The notes under the pieces were generated by a model. It worked only from the letters and a program-made list of their open reading frames with translations, searched no databases and had not been told where the DNA came from. This document shows, piece after piece, positions 37,335 through 48,436 of a stretch of 64,000 nt of DNA. The DNA comes from Histoplasma ohiense (taxonomy: Eukaryota; Ascomycota; Eurotiomycetes; Onygenales; Ajellomycetaceae), in contig JAEVHH010000002.1 of assembly GCA_017607445.1 (NCBI GenBank), positions 2,781,501-2,845,500 of the forward strand. Reading direction: 5' to 3'. A program made the position numbers and the translations under genes. The stretch's first letter is position 1. Every line of letters begins with the position of its first letter.

Positions 37335-39544
37335 TCAGGCGTCAAAACCAGTTGTGGTACCGTAGGGATTGTCAATATCATCCGTTTCAACTGATTGGAG
37401 CATATTCTTCGTACGCGGTCCAGTGTATTTCCTGCAAATAATAGAAGTAACGGTCAAAATTCGGACGTTTCAAATCAAGACGATATAACATGAGCCAATG
37501 GGGATCGTCGCAGCCACATACCGTCTGGCAGATAGCCACCACCACGAGAGTGAAAATAGGGCTATGAATCCGGCCACACATATTGCATAATTCCTGTCCA
37601 CTGTTAGAATTACGATGTATCGTGGGTCATCTTCGAAGATTGTCCTTACATATTCTCTGCCGTGATTGGCCTTGTTGGCGGGAAGAAAAGAACCACACTG
37701 ATAAAGAGAACCCAAGCAATAGAAATTATATTTAAGGGTGTCCCCCACTTCCCAAGTGTGAACGGCCCTTCGATAAATCGCACTTTATTTTTATATAATT
37801 GGTGCGCTAGGATGACAGCAATATATGATAAATCAAGCGCAGGTGCTGTGATATTGAATATGGCTGTAGCAGTCTGTGTAGATCCAATGGCAATGCAATT
37901 GAGGCAAATACTGAAGAAGACCACAAACCATACGGCGTTGACAGGTGTCAGTGTATATGGATTTACTTTTGCAAAAAACCTATTGTGTGTTAATCAGCGA
38001 TTCCACCCATGTAAAAAACCTTCAAAAGATCAAGGAGAAGAAGTTCCGTACTCTGAAAAAGGAAGTGCATCGTCGCGTGCGAAAGCATAGGTCATTCGCG
38101 TATCAGCAAGCATGGCCGAGCATCCTGTGAAAAACTGAACAAGAATGCTGAATGAGAACATTATAGTCCCACCAGTTCGGCCACCAGCATTAAGAAAGAT
38201 CTGGGCAGCCGGTAGGCCCGTGGGCGAATCTAATATTTTATCCAAGTCGGATAAACAGAAGCACATCGTCACGGTTAGCATCCATCCAAATATCCCAGAT
38301 ACAAGGATGGCTGATTGAATAGCAATTGGGCCGCGTATGGCAGCGTCATGGGTTTCTTCCGACATGCTGAATTGTCACGGCTCTTAGCAATTGATCAGTT
38401 AATAGTACTCCGATGCAGGCCACTGACTGAGTCGTTCCATCATAATCGGTCATTGTCCAAGCCACGGATATAAAGCCCAACAGGAAAGAGAACGCTTTAG
38501 AATTCCATCCAGAGCCATTTGTCACATTTGTGAATACCCATTTAGCGGATTGTTTCTCGGGAGTAAGGACTAAGAGCGAAACACAGATAGCAATGGACGC
38601 GAGTACTATAATTTCAAATAAGATAGAGATCTTCGCCAAAACTGAGTCCGGGGTTCATACTGTTTACTGGGGCAAACCACAATACGATTCGGTGCAAGCT
38701 TTTGGTGCTTAATGAACACACGATCCCCATTACGCATAATAACCCAATGGACAAGAGGACAGTTTGGAGAGCACTCCTGTGCGACTGGTCAGTGAAATGC
38801 AATTGAAATCTTCTGATAAAACGGCATATAGCTATGAGACATGTAGCACGACGTAGGGAGACGATTCGAAGTGAATCAGACGGTTAGTTAGAGGAAAAGG
38901 GAAAACCTACGGAGAATATGAGTATTCCCCGTTTTCTAGGGAGGAGTTCATGCTTGCGCATGCCAGCAGCATCTGGCTTACGGTGTATGCAACGCTAGAT
39001 ACCCCAGCAGTCTGTCCTAGCAGGTTGCACCAACCTTGGATCCAGGAAAAAATAGCAACCTGCTTGGGAGGCACAACATGCTTTGTTACAAAATACATAC
39101 CCCCCGCTGTGGGATACGCTGAGACAAGCTCAGCGACAGAACTGGCGATACACATTGCCATAAATGATCCTATAAACCAGCACCATACAGCCGTCGCAGG
39201 GCCGCCCGCAGCCAAAGGTGGACCAAATGTCGCTGGGACAGAACCGAGGACCCCGAGAATGGAAATCGCATATGAAACTGTAGACCATTTTGAGAATTCC
39301 CTCCTCAGCTCCTGGGCGGATTGGTCAGAAGACTCAGGCTCTAACTAAACGCATATGAAAGTCGAGTAGGTGTTGCAACACACACCTGTTTGTACCCTAT
39401 CCGTGCTAATAGTCGTTCATCGTCGTCTTGTATAGTAGCCATTGTTGAACTACCTCCAACAGCACCTTTGGAGGAGAGCTGCTTCTGGCCCTTTCCTGGT
39501 CCAGTGTGTCCACTCGACTGCTGTTCATCTAAAATCAGAGACAT
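37335..39544 (-). CDS. amino acid/GABA-type permease, APC superfamily
   Basis: An eight-exon minus-strand model: 39544-39386, 39311-38911, 38812-38661, 38605-38428, 38366-38052, 37979-37650, 37593-37522 and 37431-37335. All introns are GT..AG, 55-99 nt, and all phases agree, giving 567 residues. Spliced blocks match fungal GABA/choline/amino-acid permeases: REFSKWSTVSYAISILG at the first TM segment, then AYPTAGGMYFVTK, WFAPVNILASIAI across a junction, DGTTHMSEETHDAA across a junction, and SEFFAKVNPYT across a junction. About twelve hydrophobic segments are present, with a hydrophilic tail ending in GTTTGFDA. Family members (yeast Uga4 and relatives) import GABA, choline or amino acids at the plasma or vacuolar membrane with proton coupling. 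Exact substrate is not readable. The last exon is only 97 nt and is easily missed. Confidence 0.92.
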
Positions 39545-40378
39545 ATGGGTCGATGGATTGCGCAAAGCGATGTTAAGGGTTGTCCAAAAACAGGTATGAA
39601 TGAATAAATGAATATTAGACAACGCGGGGAAAAGGTGATTGATGTATATGATGCGACATGATTGATGATGGCTTTTATCAGGCTCTCAACTTACCACCTT
39701 TCAACTTCAGAGTGTCCTTCTCTCGTCAATCAAGAGATGGCTGCAGGAATAAAAACAACTAATGCTCCAGACCATTTCGGGTAGCTTGGGGGGATAGTAG
39801 AGATGACTTCGGCATCAAAGCATTTGGTCAGATTTCAATCCCTGGAAATCTTTGACATGGCAGCATCTCCCTTTGTATGAAAAAGCAATTCTGTCTGGCT
39901 CGCGATTGGAGAATATATGTTGGTGTTGACAGGGGTTCTTGTCACCCTGGTCCCGTACGACCTCCACTGGGAAGTGTGGCTTCGGCGCTGGTATTTCGAA
40001 AATGAAGACTCGAACGCCTGGATATGAAATTGAGGCTTGCTCCTGCATTCCGTGCTGCTGCCTTTTCGCGAAAGCTGTGGAGAGCAAAATTCTGCCCAAT
40101 CGAGGCTCCTCCTGATGCATCACAATTGATGAGCATCTCGCGACCATCAACCGCACGAGTTATGAGCCACCTGGGCCAAGAAGAATACTAGCAACCACAA
40201 CGTGATGGCAGGTTATACAGGACAAAATTTGTCGCAGCTCTCGGGGATTAAACGATTCCAGGAGCCAGCTGCCGATAACATAAACATCTTTGATAAAGTC
40301 CAATGATCCAAAACGAGAAGTGCCCAATTCATGAAAAGAAAGAATTTTAGGTTAATTGACGGATAATTGTTAGCCAAG
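39545..40378. other. intergenic upstream of permease
   Basis: Probable promoter side of the permease. The open frames at 39815-40156 (minus), in two phases, show no recognisable domain. Confidence 0.5.
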
Positions 40379-40568
40379 TACGGAGGCGTATTTCAAAAGT
40401 TCGTTCGCGCCCTAGTAAATTACCTTGAATTTATATTTCACATCGTGGGAAAGCTAATAGGCTTCCTGCATTGGAATAATCAGTCAGGTTTGGTTATAGA
40501 TGCGAATTAATCACCAATAACCTCCCCTGAAAAAATAGGCATCAATGACCATAGGTAACAGCTCCGTA
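40379..40568. repeat. dispersed ~190 bp repeat, copy 1
   Basis: The segment begins TACGGAGGCG and ends CTCCGTA, so its ends are inverted copies of TACGGAG flanked by (or including) TA. A diverged direct copy lies at 61293-61474, sharing long blocks such as CCCTAGTAAATTACCTTGAA and CCTGAAAAAATAGGCATCAA. No coding frame is inside. It is a candidate small TA-targeting element. Confidence 0.7.
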
Positions 40569-42896
40569 TCGTCTGTTATAGTCAACAGCTCCCCTCGACG
40601 TCATTCCACTGTCCACGAGTTTTTCGTTTTCCTCTTCATGAATATGAAGAAGACTGATCGCTTTTCTGAGGAACGATTATTCGGATTCTGAATATTTACG
40701 ACTTTGCAACCGCCATATGACATGGTAAATTCAGCTTCTTGAGGGAGGAAAAATCAACTTTCTATCCTTTCTCCTCTAGCCCAACTTCAACATCATTACT
40801 CGCTCCCCTTAGCTATCATGCACTGAATAAATTCTCGGCATCCCAGGAACGTATTTTTATATTCCGTCCTTTTCTTCCAATTTAAAGTTTCAAGATTATC
40901 AAACTTAAGTGTACTACGAACCGATGTCGGAGAAAGAAGTAATTACATCATCTTATGGGATGAAGATGAACATTTGACTACATCTTTGCAGATTGTCTTG
41001 AGGAGTTTTTTCCTCCCCTGCTCTTATTTTGTCGAAATATCTATCTGGCGAGCGTCTTGGTTGACGTTGACTGGGATGGAAACTGTCAGCATCAAAATCA
41101 ACAAATGCCCCACGGTCCAGAAGAAGAGGGCGTTGAAATAGCGGTCAAAAGAGATGCGTTCTCCCTCAATCGTCGACATTATTGACAAATTGACGAAGGT
41201 GTCTTGATGGCTTAGAACTAGCTGGTTCCTCGAAACTGGGTACTGTTCTCAGTTGGCATGAACTGGTGGGTCGAGCGACTTGACTTTCATCACTTCTCTC
41301 AAGGCCCACAGCTGGTGGATGTTGATAGGAGAATAAATGGATTTTTTTTCTTGCTAGTATGAATTGTTCTTCTCCTCGTATTTTCTCTTCCTCTCTTTTT
41401 ATGAGAACACCAGACATTTGACTTTGAACCAATACCTAAATGGTCTTCAAAGAAGGCCTAAAACTCGTATTTTGTAATGGAGTCATGCATATGCGAGTCA
41501 CTTTGTCTGTGTCGATGCAGTTGGTTGGCAAATATCAGCACTAAAAAAGTTGCCGCAAAATGAACAGATGCGGAACGATCTTGAAATGCCAGGAAGGATG
41601 TTTCTCCGTTTTTTTCAATGAAGAATTTGAATGACGATGCCCACTCTTGTCCAGTAGCAGCTCTAATTGAATCCGCGATGCTACAGGAATTTGGCTTACA
41701 ACTTGAATCCATGGGGTGAAAACATCGCTGGAAGCTAGAGAAACATTCATGAAAGCAAGAGAAGAGTTCATACAACATTGGCATTAACTTCATTTTATTC
41801 TCTTTTACTTTTGAAACAAGGTTATGCTTATTGATCCGTTTCCGTCAAGCATTGTTCGAGTATCTTGGTATGCACGGGCCGGCGCATATATGCAGTCAGC
41901 AGCACATGCCTCGTGGGTCCATTTCATGCTGCAGAATAACCCGTTTGAATTAAAATTTAATCCGAGCTGGGCACACTTCGGCGGAAACGGCAAGTCTCTC
42001 CGTTCTGTTGTGTCAGGGTGCCGTAAGTACGAGTTATCTTCAGAGAATCTCGCAACGATCCCGAATCTGATAGAGGCTCGACGTTCGTTGACGAAGTCCA
42101 TGAGAAGAGCTGTGACGCGTTGTGATATAATCCCCCTTGGCCCCAGCTCGACACAGTCGATCCTCACTATTACGTATGTGCAATGCACTGTATCTTCTCT
42201 GTTCTGGGCCAGGCAGGTCGTCATTAAGCAACCATGGACCTGGCTCCACGTTCTTAGCGCCTTCAATCAACCGCGGATGGACGGGCCGGTTTTCTACCAC
42301 TCCTTCCACGCTAAATCTGGTTCGCCGGCGAGCATTGAACATGGCATATTATGTAGAGTTATACCAACACGCCATTGAGTTAGTGAACGGTTTTAATAAG
42401 AATTACCGAAGAATCTTTAGTTGCCACACCGGACGAAGGTTGAAACTGGCAAAAGCTATAATTGTTTCCTAAAGTAGTTTAGTATAATTAGTTGACTCGG
42501 TCGTTAGTTACGGCTTGTGCAAGCTTGTTGCTGACATAACTAGTAATTCACGTGATAAATACAAACAAGGCAAACGCAACCCATCGCGTGAAAAGAGCCG
42601 CGTCCAGCACTGTTCACCAGTGAGCGGAAAATATCAAAGGATACAACTTATCTTCATTTTGGGCCGCATCTAACGAGCACCAACGTCTGTACGGTTTGGC
42701 TCAGCTCCTAGCCAAATGTATATTCAAGAAGCTGTCTTTAAATGACAATCATGCGAGGCCCTTAACCCTCCACTTCCCCCAATTTGACCCTTTCCCGATT
42801 GACCTTCCCCAAAGGTTCATCCCGCTCAAGAGATCCGCCTGCGCTGCTACGAAATCTAACGGAGGTTGGTTCCAGCCTCCGATCTTCACGAAGAAC
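40569..42896. other. intergenic upstream of CFT2, ambiguous open frames
   Basis: From 41805 to 42378 both strands are open for 150-180 codons, and a third frame is open for 100 codons. None shows a domain, so I do not call a gene. The sequence just upstream of the CFT2 ATG (42500-42890) should hold its promoter. The CFT2 frame itself is open upstream to 42696 but has no ATG there. Confidence 0.45.
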
Positions 42897-45800
42897 ATGT
42901 TTACCTTTACTCCTTTGCTTGGAGCGCAATCATCCGGTTCGAGAGCCGTCCAATCGATACTAGAGCTCGATGGTGGAGTGAAGATACTGGTGGATGTTGG
43001 GTGGGATGAGAGTTTTGATGTATCCGCTCTTGCGGAACTAGAAAGGTTTGTTCTTCTTGGATGCCTCACTCGAGCAAAAGGCAATTATCGTAAGAGGGGC
43101 TTCCCCTATATTCTACCTCTTTGGGCTAACCTCCGCGTCCTACTTGCGCGAACGATTAGGCAAATCCCTACCTTGTCGCTCGTTTTGTTAACCCACGCAA
43201 CGCCCTCTCACATTGGTGCATTTGCGCATTGCTGCAAAACTTTTCCTTTATTTAATCAGATTCCCATTTACGCAACCAGTCCAGTCATTGCCCTAGGCCG
43301 CACACTTCTTCAAGACCTTTATTCTTCCGCACCCCTCGCTGCCACCTTTTTGCCGAAAGCTACATCGGCGGATTCCTCTCCATCGTCGCCAATATCTAGT
43401 AGAGCTGAAAATGTAGCAGATACTGCAAATATAGACCATAACGACTCCCCTAGAATACTTTTGCCTCCACCCACGTCCGAAGAGATTGCCCGTTATTTCT
43501 CACTAATCCACCCTCTGAAATATTCTCAGCCGCACCAACCTTTACCATCCCCGTTTTCTCCCCCACTCAACGGCCTGACCCTCACAGCGTATAACGCTGG
43601 TCATACTGTTGGAGGTACCATATGGCATATTCAACATGGTATGGAATCTATTATCTATGCGGTCGATTGGAACCAAGCAAGAGAGAACGTTATTGCTGGT
43701 GCGGCCTGGTTTGGAGGATCGGGCGCAAGTGGGACAGAAGTAGTTGAGCAACTGAGGAAGCCGACTGCGTTTGTCTGCAGCACAAGGGGGGGGGATAAGT
43801 TTTCCCTTTCAGGTGGGAGGAAAAAAAGGGATGATCTACTCATGGATATGATTCGGAACTGCTTCTCCAAGGGTGGGACGGTTCTTATACCCACCGATAC
43901 AAGTGCTCGAGCCCTTGAGTTGGCATATGTTTTGGAACACGCGTGGCGAGAATCAGCAGAGACTGCGGACGGAGAGGATCCATTGAAAAGCGGAGAACTT
44001 TACCTGGCTGGCAAAAAGGGTTATGGGACAATGCGGCTCGCTCGAAGTATGCTTGAATGGATGGACGAGGGCATTGTCCGTGAATTCGAAGCCGGCCATG
44101 GAGGCGATCCTGTCGCTGCCGGTGGTAAAGGCCGTCAGGACGGCCCAAATCAACGAACTTCGTCAGCAGCCATGACAGACAAAAGAGGCGATAGCTCATT
44201 CAAAAACCTCGGTCCCTTCACATTCAAACACCTTAAAATTGTGGAACACAAGGCCAAACTAGAGAAGATACTAGGATCAAATACGCCTAAAGTAATTTTA
44301 ACGTCTGACACATCACTAGATTGGGGATATTCCAAGCATGTTCTGCAGAAAATAGCTTCAGGATCTGAGAATCTTGTTATCTTGACTGAATCATTCTCGG
44401 TATCTCCTAATAAGCAAATGGTGGATGACTTTCGTTTTAGACCCTCTCCAGCTCATGAAATATGGACAATTTATGAGGAGCGAAAGGACGGGGTTTCTTC
44501 AGAAACGACTGTTAACGGGGAGCTTCTGGAGCAAGTGCACAGTGGTGGGAGGCTGCTCACTGTCACTGATGTTGAAAAGACTCCTCTGGATGCCAATGAT
44601 CTGCTCGTGTATCAGCAGTACCTTGCAACAAGGAGACAATTACAGAATACTGCTCAGGGAAGGGGAGACTCTGGATTAGAAACCACGGCTGATGCACTTG
44701 ATGATGGGTCCAGCTCGTCCTCATCAGAGGACTCAGATTCAGAACAGCAAGGAAAAGTGCTTAACTTTTCAGTTTCCCTAGCTCATTCCAATAAGAATAA
44801 GCTAGGTTTAAGCGATGCCGACCTGGGGGTGAATATTCTCTTACGACGGAAAAATGTTCATGATTACGATGTCCGTGGTAAAAAGGGCAGAGAACGGATG
44901 TTTCCTTACGTTGCTTCAAGAAAACGTGGAGACGAATACGGCGAGTTTATACGACCAGAAGAGTACCTTAGAGCCGAGGAACGCGAAGAAGCTGAGATAC
45001 AAACAAAACGTGGGCCGGATGGACGTATTCAAACGATGCCCGGTCAGAAGCGAAGATGGGGTGATGTTAGCGCTAACGGAAAACAACCAGCAATCGTTCC
45101 AAATAAACGGCAGCACATATCACCTGGCTCTCGGGATTTACATGATGCTAGCGGAAATTTGGTTATTCCTGATGGAATCGGCGCCAACGGCACTGAAGAT
45201 GCTAGTGCGTCTGAGGATGAAGTTGAAGAACAGCACATCGAGGGGCCCTCGAAGGTTACATTTACTTATTCTACATTGGAACTGAATGCCCGAATTGCCT
45301 TCGTAGATTTCTCTGGATTGCATGACAAGCGTAGCTTGGAGATGCTCATTCCACTTATACAACCCAGAAATTTGATTTTGACCGCGGGTCTCAAGGAAGA
45401 AACAGAGGCTCTTGCCGCTGAATGTCGGAATCTATTAACAGCGAAGGCTGGTTTAGAGCTGGGGTCATCCAGTCAGTCCGTTGTGGACATCTTCACACCG
45501 GTGATTGGTGAAACAGTGGACGCCAGTGTGGACACGAATGCGTGGATGGTCAAACTAAGCAGTTCGTTGGTTAAACGGCTAAAGTGGCAAAGCGTTCGAA
45601 GTTTAGGCGTTGTCGCTCTCACGGGAGAATTACGGGGACCAGAACCGATGATTGCTGACGAAGATGGGCCGGGAATGTCTCAAAAGAAACAGAGGATGTT
45701 CTCGGAGAATGCTTCTAGCTCTGAGGGGATTGAGCAAAAGCAGCTTGTGCCTAGAAAACATTCTTTCCCTCTTCTAGATGTTCTACCGGTCAATATGGCT

Positions 45801-46088
45801 GCGGCAACAAGATCCGTCACTCGACCGCTTCACGTTGGAGACCTTAGGTTAGCTGATCTTCGCAAACTTATGCAATCCTCAGGCCACACTGCGGAATTTC
45901 GTGGTGAAGGCACTCTTTTGATTGATGGGTTCGTCGCCGTCCGGAAGTCTGGGACAGGAAAAATTGAAATTGAAGGCGCCGCTCAATCTGCGCTGTCGAA
46001 CCGTTCAGCCTTGAAGCGCGATGAAGGGAGCTTTCTAGCAGTGAAGAGGAAAATTTATGAAGGTCTGGCAATTGTTGCTGGCGGATAA
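42897..46088 (+). CDS. CFT2: CFT2/CPSF2-type cleavage and polyadenylation factor subunit
   Basis: A two-exon model: 42897-43045 and 43160-46088, giving 1025 residues. The start MFTFTPLLGAQSSGSRA and the block LELDGGVKILVDVGWDE match CFT2/CPSF-100. The intron 43046-43159 (GTTTGT..TTAG with GCTAACC branch) is 114 nt with no in-frame stop, so a naive reading includes 38 spurious residues. Splicing gives ELERQIPTLSLVLLTH as in relatives. A metallo-beta-lactamase fold is followed by a beta-CASP region (FVCSTRGGDKFSL, TVLIPTDTSARALELA), a Ser/acidic patch, the block RGRERMFPYVA-like near GKKGRERMFPYV, and a C-terminal platform region. The site LLTHATPSHIGAF lacks the HxHxDH metal ligands, as is usual for this inactive paralogue of Ysh1/CPSF-73. 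The protein acts in the nuclear pre-mRNA 3'-end processing complex. Confidence 0.95.
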   Translation: MFTFTPLLGAQSSGSRAVQSILELDGGVKILVDVGWDESFDVSALAELERFVLLGCLTRAKGNYRKRGFPYILPLWANLRVLLARTIRQIPTLSLVLLTHATPSHIGAFAHCCKTFPLFNQIPIYATSPVIALGRTLLQDLYSSAPLAATFLPKATSADSSPSSPISSRAENVADTANIDHNDSPRILLPPPTSEEIARYFSLIHPLKYSQPHQPLPSPFSPPLNGLTLTAYNAGHTVGGTIWHIQHGMESIIYAVDWNQARENVIAGAAWFGGSGASGTEVVEQLRKPTAFVCSTRGGDKFSLSGGRKKRDDLLMDMIRNCFSKGGTVLIPTDTSARALELAYVLEHAWRESAETADGEDPLKSGELYLAGKKGYGTMRLARSMLEWMDEGIVREFEAGHGGDPVAAGGKGRQDGPNQRTSSAAMTDKRGDSSFKNLGPFTFKHLKIVEHKAKLEKILGSNTPKVILTSDTSLDWGYSKHVLQKIASGSENLVILTESFSVSPNKQMVDDFRFRPSPAHEIWTIYEERKDGVSSETTVNGELLEQVHSGGRLLTVTDVEKTPLDANDLLVYQQYLATRRQLQNTAQGRGDSGLETTADALDDGSSSSSSEDSDSEQQGKVLNFSVSLAHSNKNKLGLSDADLGVNILLRRKNVHDYDVRGKKGRERMFPYVASRKRGDEYGEFIRPEEYLRAEEREEAEIQTKRGPDGRIQTMPGQKRRWGDVSANGKQPAIVPNKRQHISPGSRDLHDASGNLVIPDGIGANGTEDASASEDEVEEQHIEGPSKVTFTYSTLELNARIAFVDFSGLHDKRSLEMLIPLIQPRNLILTAGLKEETEALAAECRNLLTAKAGLELGSSSQSVVDIFTPVIGETVDASVDTNAWMVKLSSSLVKRLKWQSVRSLGVVALTGELRGPEPMIADEDGPGMSQKKQRMFSENASSSEGIEQKQLVPRKHSFPLLDVLPVNMAAATRSVTRPLHVGDLRLADLRKLMQSSGHTAEFRGEGTLLIDGFVAVRKSGTGKIEIEGAAQSALSNRSALKRDEGSFLAVKRKIYEGLAIVAGG

Positions 46089-46198
46089 TTTATTTGTCAT
46101 TTCCCCTGTCATTTCATCAACAACGTTTCCTGGGGACTCCACTTTTTAAAATTTTCTTGTTGCATTGTTCCTGATCTCGTGTGTTTGGTTGATATCCA

Positions 46199-46204
46199 AA
46201 TAAA
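46199..46204 (+). terminator. AATAAA polyadenylation-like signal of CFT2
   Basis: An AATAAA hexamer lies about 110 bases after the CFT2 stop, in an AT-rich stretch, at a plausible distance for a fungal 3' processing signal. Confidence 0.4.
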
Positions 46205-46802
46205 ATTCTCACGAAATCTAAAGATCTTTGGCATTGAATTTATTTAACAAACTGTTTTATTATCTGCTGTTTTGTTGTTATTGACTTTCTCATTCACAGA
46301 ACAAACAGGGGTTTGTACTGCTCACAAAGAGATTTCTTTCTTGTGTCAAGCTTTACCATTTTCACTTTTTGATACAAGTCAATTTGTGAGGATAAAGAAG
46401 ATGTCTTTGCACGATGTTTTGATACGTGTGTGGGTGAAGCTGCCCACCGGTCAAATATTTGTATTATCACCTTTTACATTGGTTGTGAAGTTCTGGGGTG
46501 TGTTTGCAAGAGCTCAGGCATGATTTTCATGCAGACTATAAATATCCATACGCTCCCTTTTGCCTGCCCCATTTTTCTTACTTCCTCCTTGAGGTCAAGA
46601 AGAGTCGGTTCTATGTCCATATATATATCACATAGGCAAGCTTCATCTATGCATTGACATCAATATAGGTTGGTTCCCTGGTGCTCTTGGACTGCCACCG
46701 TCGATGCCCTTTACTGACATAAATAGCCATCTTCGCTGATTGTTCTGAGATAGCCTTATTGGTCAACCTTACATCCACACACATATATATCCACATTTTA
46801 CA

Positions 46803-47611
46803 ATGGCTGAAATCCGCTATTTAACCATGGATGGAGAACCTCCCAATGGAGGAATGCCCCCGAACTTGGGAACTTTTGCACACGCGCCACAGCCACAATT
46901 TCCTGCTCCTGGATTTCCAATGTTTGTACCAGGCCCGCCTTCACAGGCACCTGTTGAACAAGCCCCTCTCCAAGGATTTTTTGGACCAGCATTTTTCCCT
47001 CCAGGTATGGGCTCTCACATCCTCTCCAATTAGTCCACATTGCCTTCCCTAATATCCATGCAGTCTTCCCTGCCAACATGTTTGATTTCCAACCCCAACA
47101 AGCACAGCAGTTTGGTATGCAGGAACCTGCTTTTAACCCCGGGCCCCCTGCCCCTCCCAACTACCAAAACCCGCACGGCGGTATTATGCCGGGCACAACC
47201 GATCAACCGCTTGTTCTGCCTGGAGGGCATGGATATATATTCCCACCACATAACACAACCATCCACTTATTCCGCTGCACAACTCACTACCCTTGGGATT
47301 CCCACGACGGAATATTCGATTTCGTGACATACCAGGCTCCAACCAATATGACCGTTGCAGATCTTATTAGGCAAATATGCCCACAGGGCGATGCTATAAG
47401 AGGACGCGGACTCATTGAATGCCAGCAAGAGGTCTTCGGGGGTACGACCAGATTTACTAGGGGCCAAGAATATTTCATTGGAGAAGGGAAAGGAGAAGCT
47501 GCGGCCATGCAAGAGATTGTAGGCAAAACTCTCACAGAAGTTGGCTGGAATGAACACCGGAGGGCAAATGCAAATCCGGTTTGGCTGGCCAGCTCCCTCA
47601 GCTTGCAATGA
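46803..47611 (+). CDS. unidentified two-exon protein with Pro-rich N-terminus
   Basis: A two-exon model: 46803-47004 and 47064-47611, with a 59-nt intron (GTATGG..GCAG, CTAAT branch), giving 249 residues. The first half is rich in Pro, Gln, Phe and Gly (repeated FPAPG, QPQF, FGP type words) and probably disordered. The second half, from about residue 110, looks folded: GGHGYIFPPHNTTIHLF, a PWD motif, DFVTYQAPTNMTVADLIRQ, and a W/H-containing end near VGWNEHRR. There is no signal peptide or TM segment. I do not recognise the domain. Clean splicing, the coding contrast to the flanks and the housekeeping neighbours (CFT2, SEC24) argue that it is a real conserved fungal gene. The compact C-terminal region could be a protein-interaction module, but this is speculation. 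Confidence 0.78.
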
Positions 47612-47892
47612 ACTCTTTTACCATTCCTTTTCGCTACCCACTTTATTATGCTTAATACTCGTTCTTATTATTTTTGTTTTTCAAGCGTCTACGCAGCCTA
47701 GTGGACATTGAAACGTGGAGTTAGGTTACCCAGTTTCACCTTTGAAATCAAAGGATTTCAATTCTCTCCAGTTTTGTAAAATTACCCAGCGTGTTTTTGC
47801 TTCTCTATGTGACGCACCCTATGCATAATTTTCGCGAATAGCTCTGTGATCATCTAGTTTTACTGATCAGGGTTTTCTTTGGTTTTTTGTCG

Positions 47893-47924
<32 letters not shown>

Positions 47925-48436
47925 TTGTTGTTGTCGTTTTCGGTTTCATTCTCGGTTTTATATTATTTTCCATATCCTGCGCATACCTATATACGTCTTG
48001 TTATGTTATTGCAGATTTTAACTCTGTTGGCTATCTTTGTTGCACTCTTTGTGCTATTTCTGTCTAGTGGACACAACCCCCCCTCCACCCCTTATATAGC
48101 TTCTGTTTGAAGTTCTTTCCTTACGATAGAGTCTGGATAGCAATAGGAAGTCTAAATCCATTGTTTTTGTTCCTTTCATACACTCCACTAGCAATGGCAT
48201 TTATCTTCAAGGTATCTATCACATGACTATCTCGGTCAAACGTAACTCCGGAGAGTAAGGTTCCCCAGCGCCATTCGATATGTGGTCAAGTTTCCAGTCG
48301 CAGTCTGGGAGTAATTACACGTTCGCCCACCGTGCTTCTCTGGCTATGATATAGCAGCGAGCGATTGCGGATACTCGCGAAGGAAGGTCAGAAGGCCCAC
48401 TCGTTTATTTGTGGCGAACCCGCACCTGGCACAAAC
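47612..48436. other. intergenic between the unidentified gene and SEC24
   Basis: The stretch includes a 30-T run (47894-47923) followed by GTT repeats. Sequence after about 48100 is the likely SEC24 promoter and leader. The SEC24 frame is open back to 48365 but has no ATG before 48437. Confidence 0.6.

Noticed and set aside
42696..42896. N-terminal extension of CFT2
   Set aside because: The in-frame extension begins at TTG and contains no ATG; the conserved N-terminus starts at 42897.
48365..48436. 24-residue N-terminal extension of SEC24
   Set aside because: It begins at TTG and has no ATG; 48437 is the first one.
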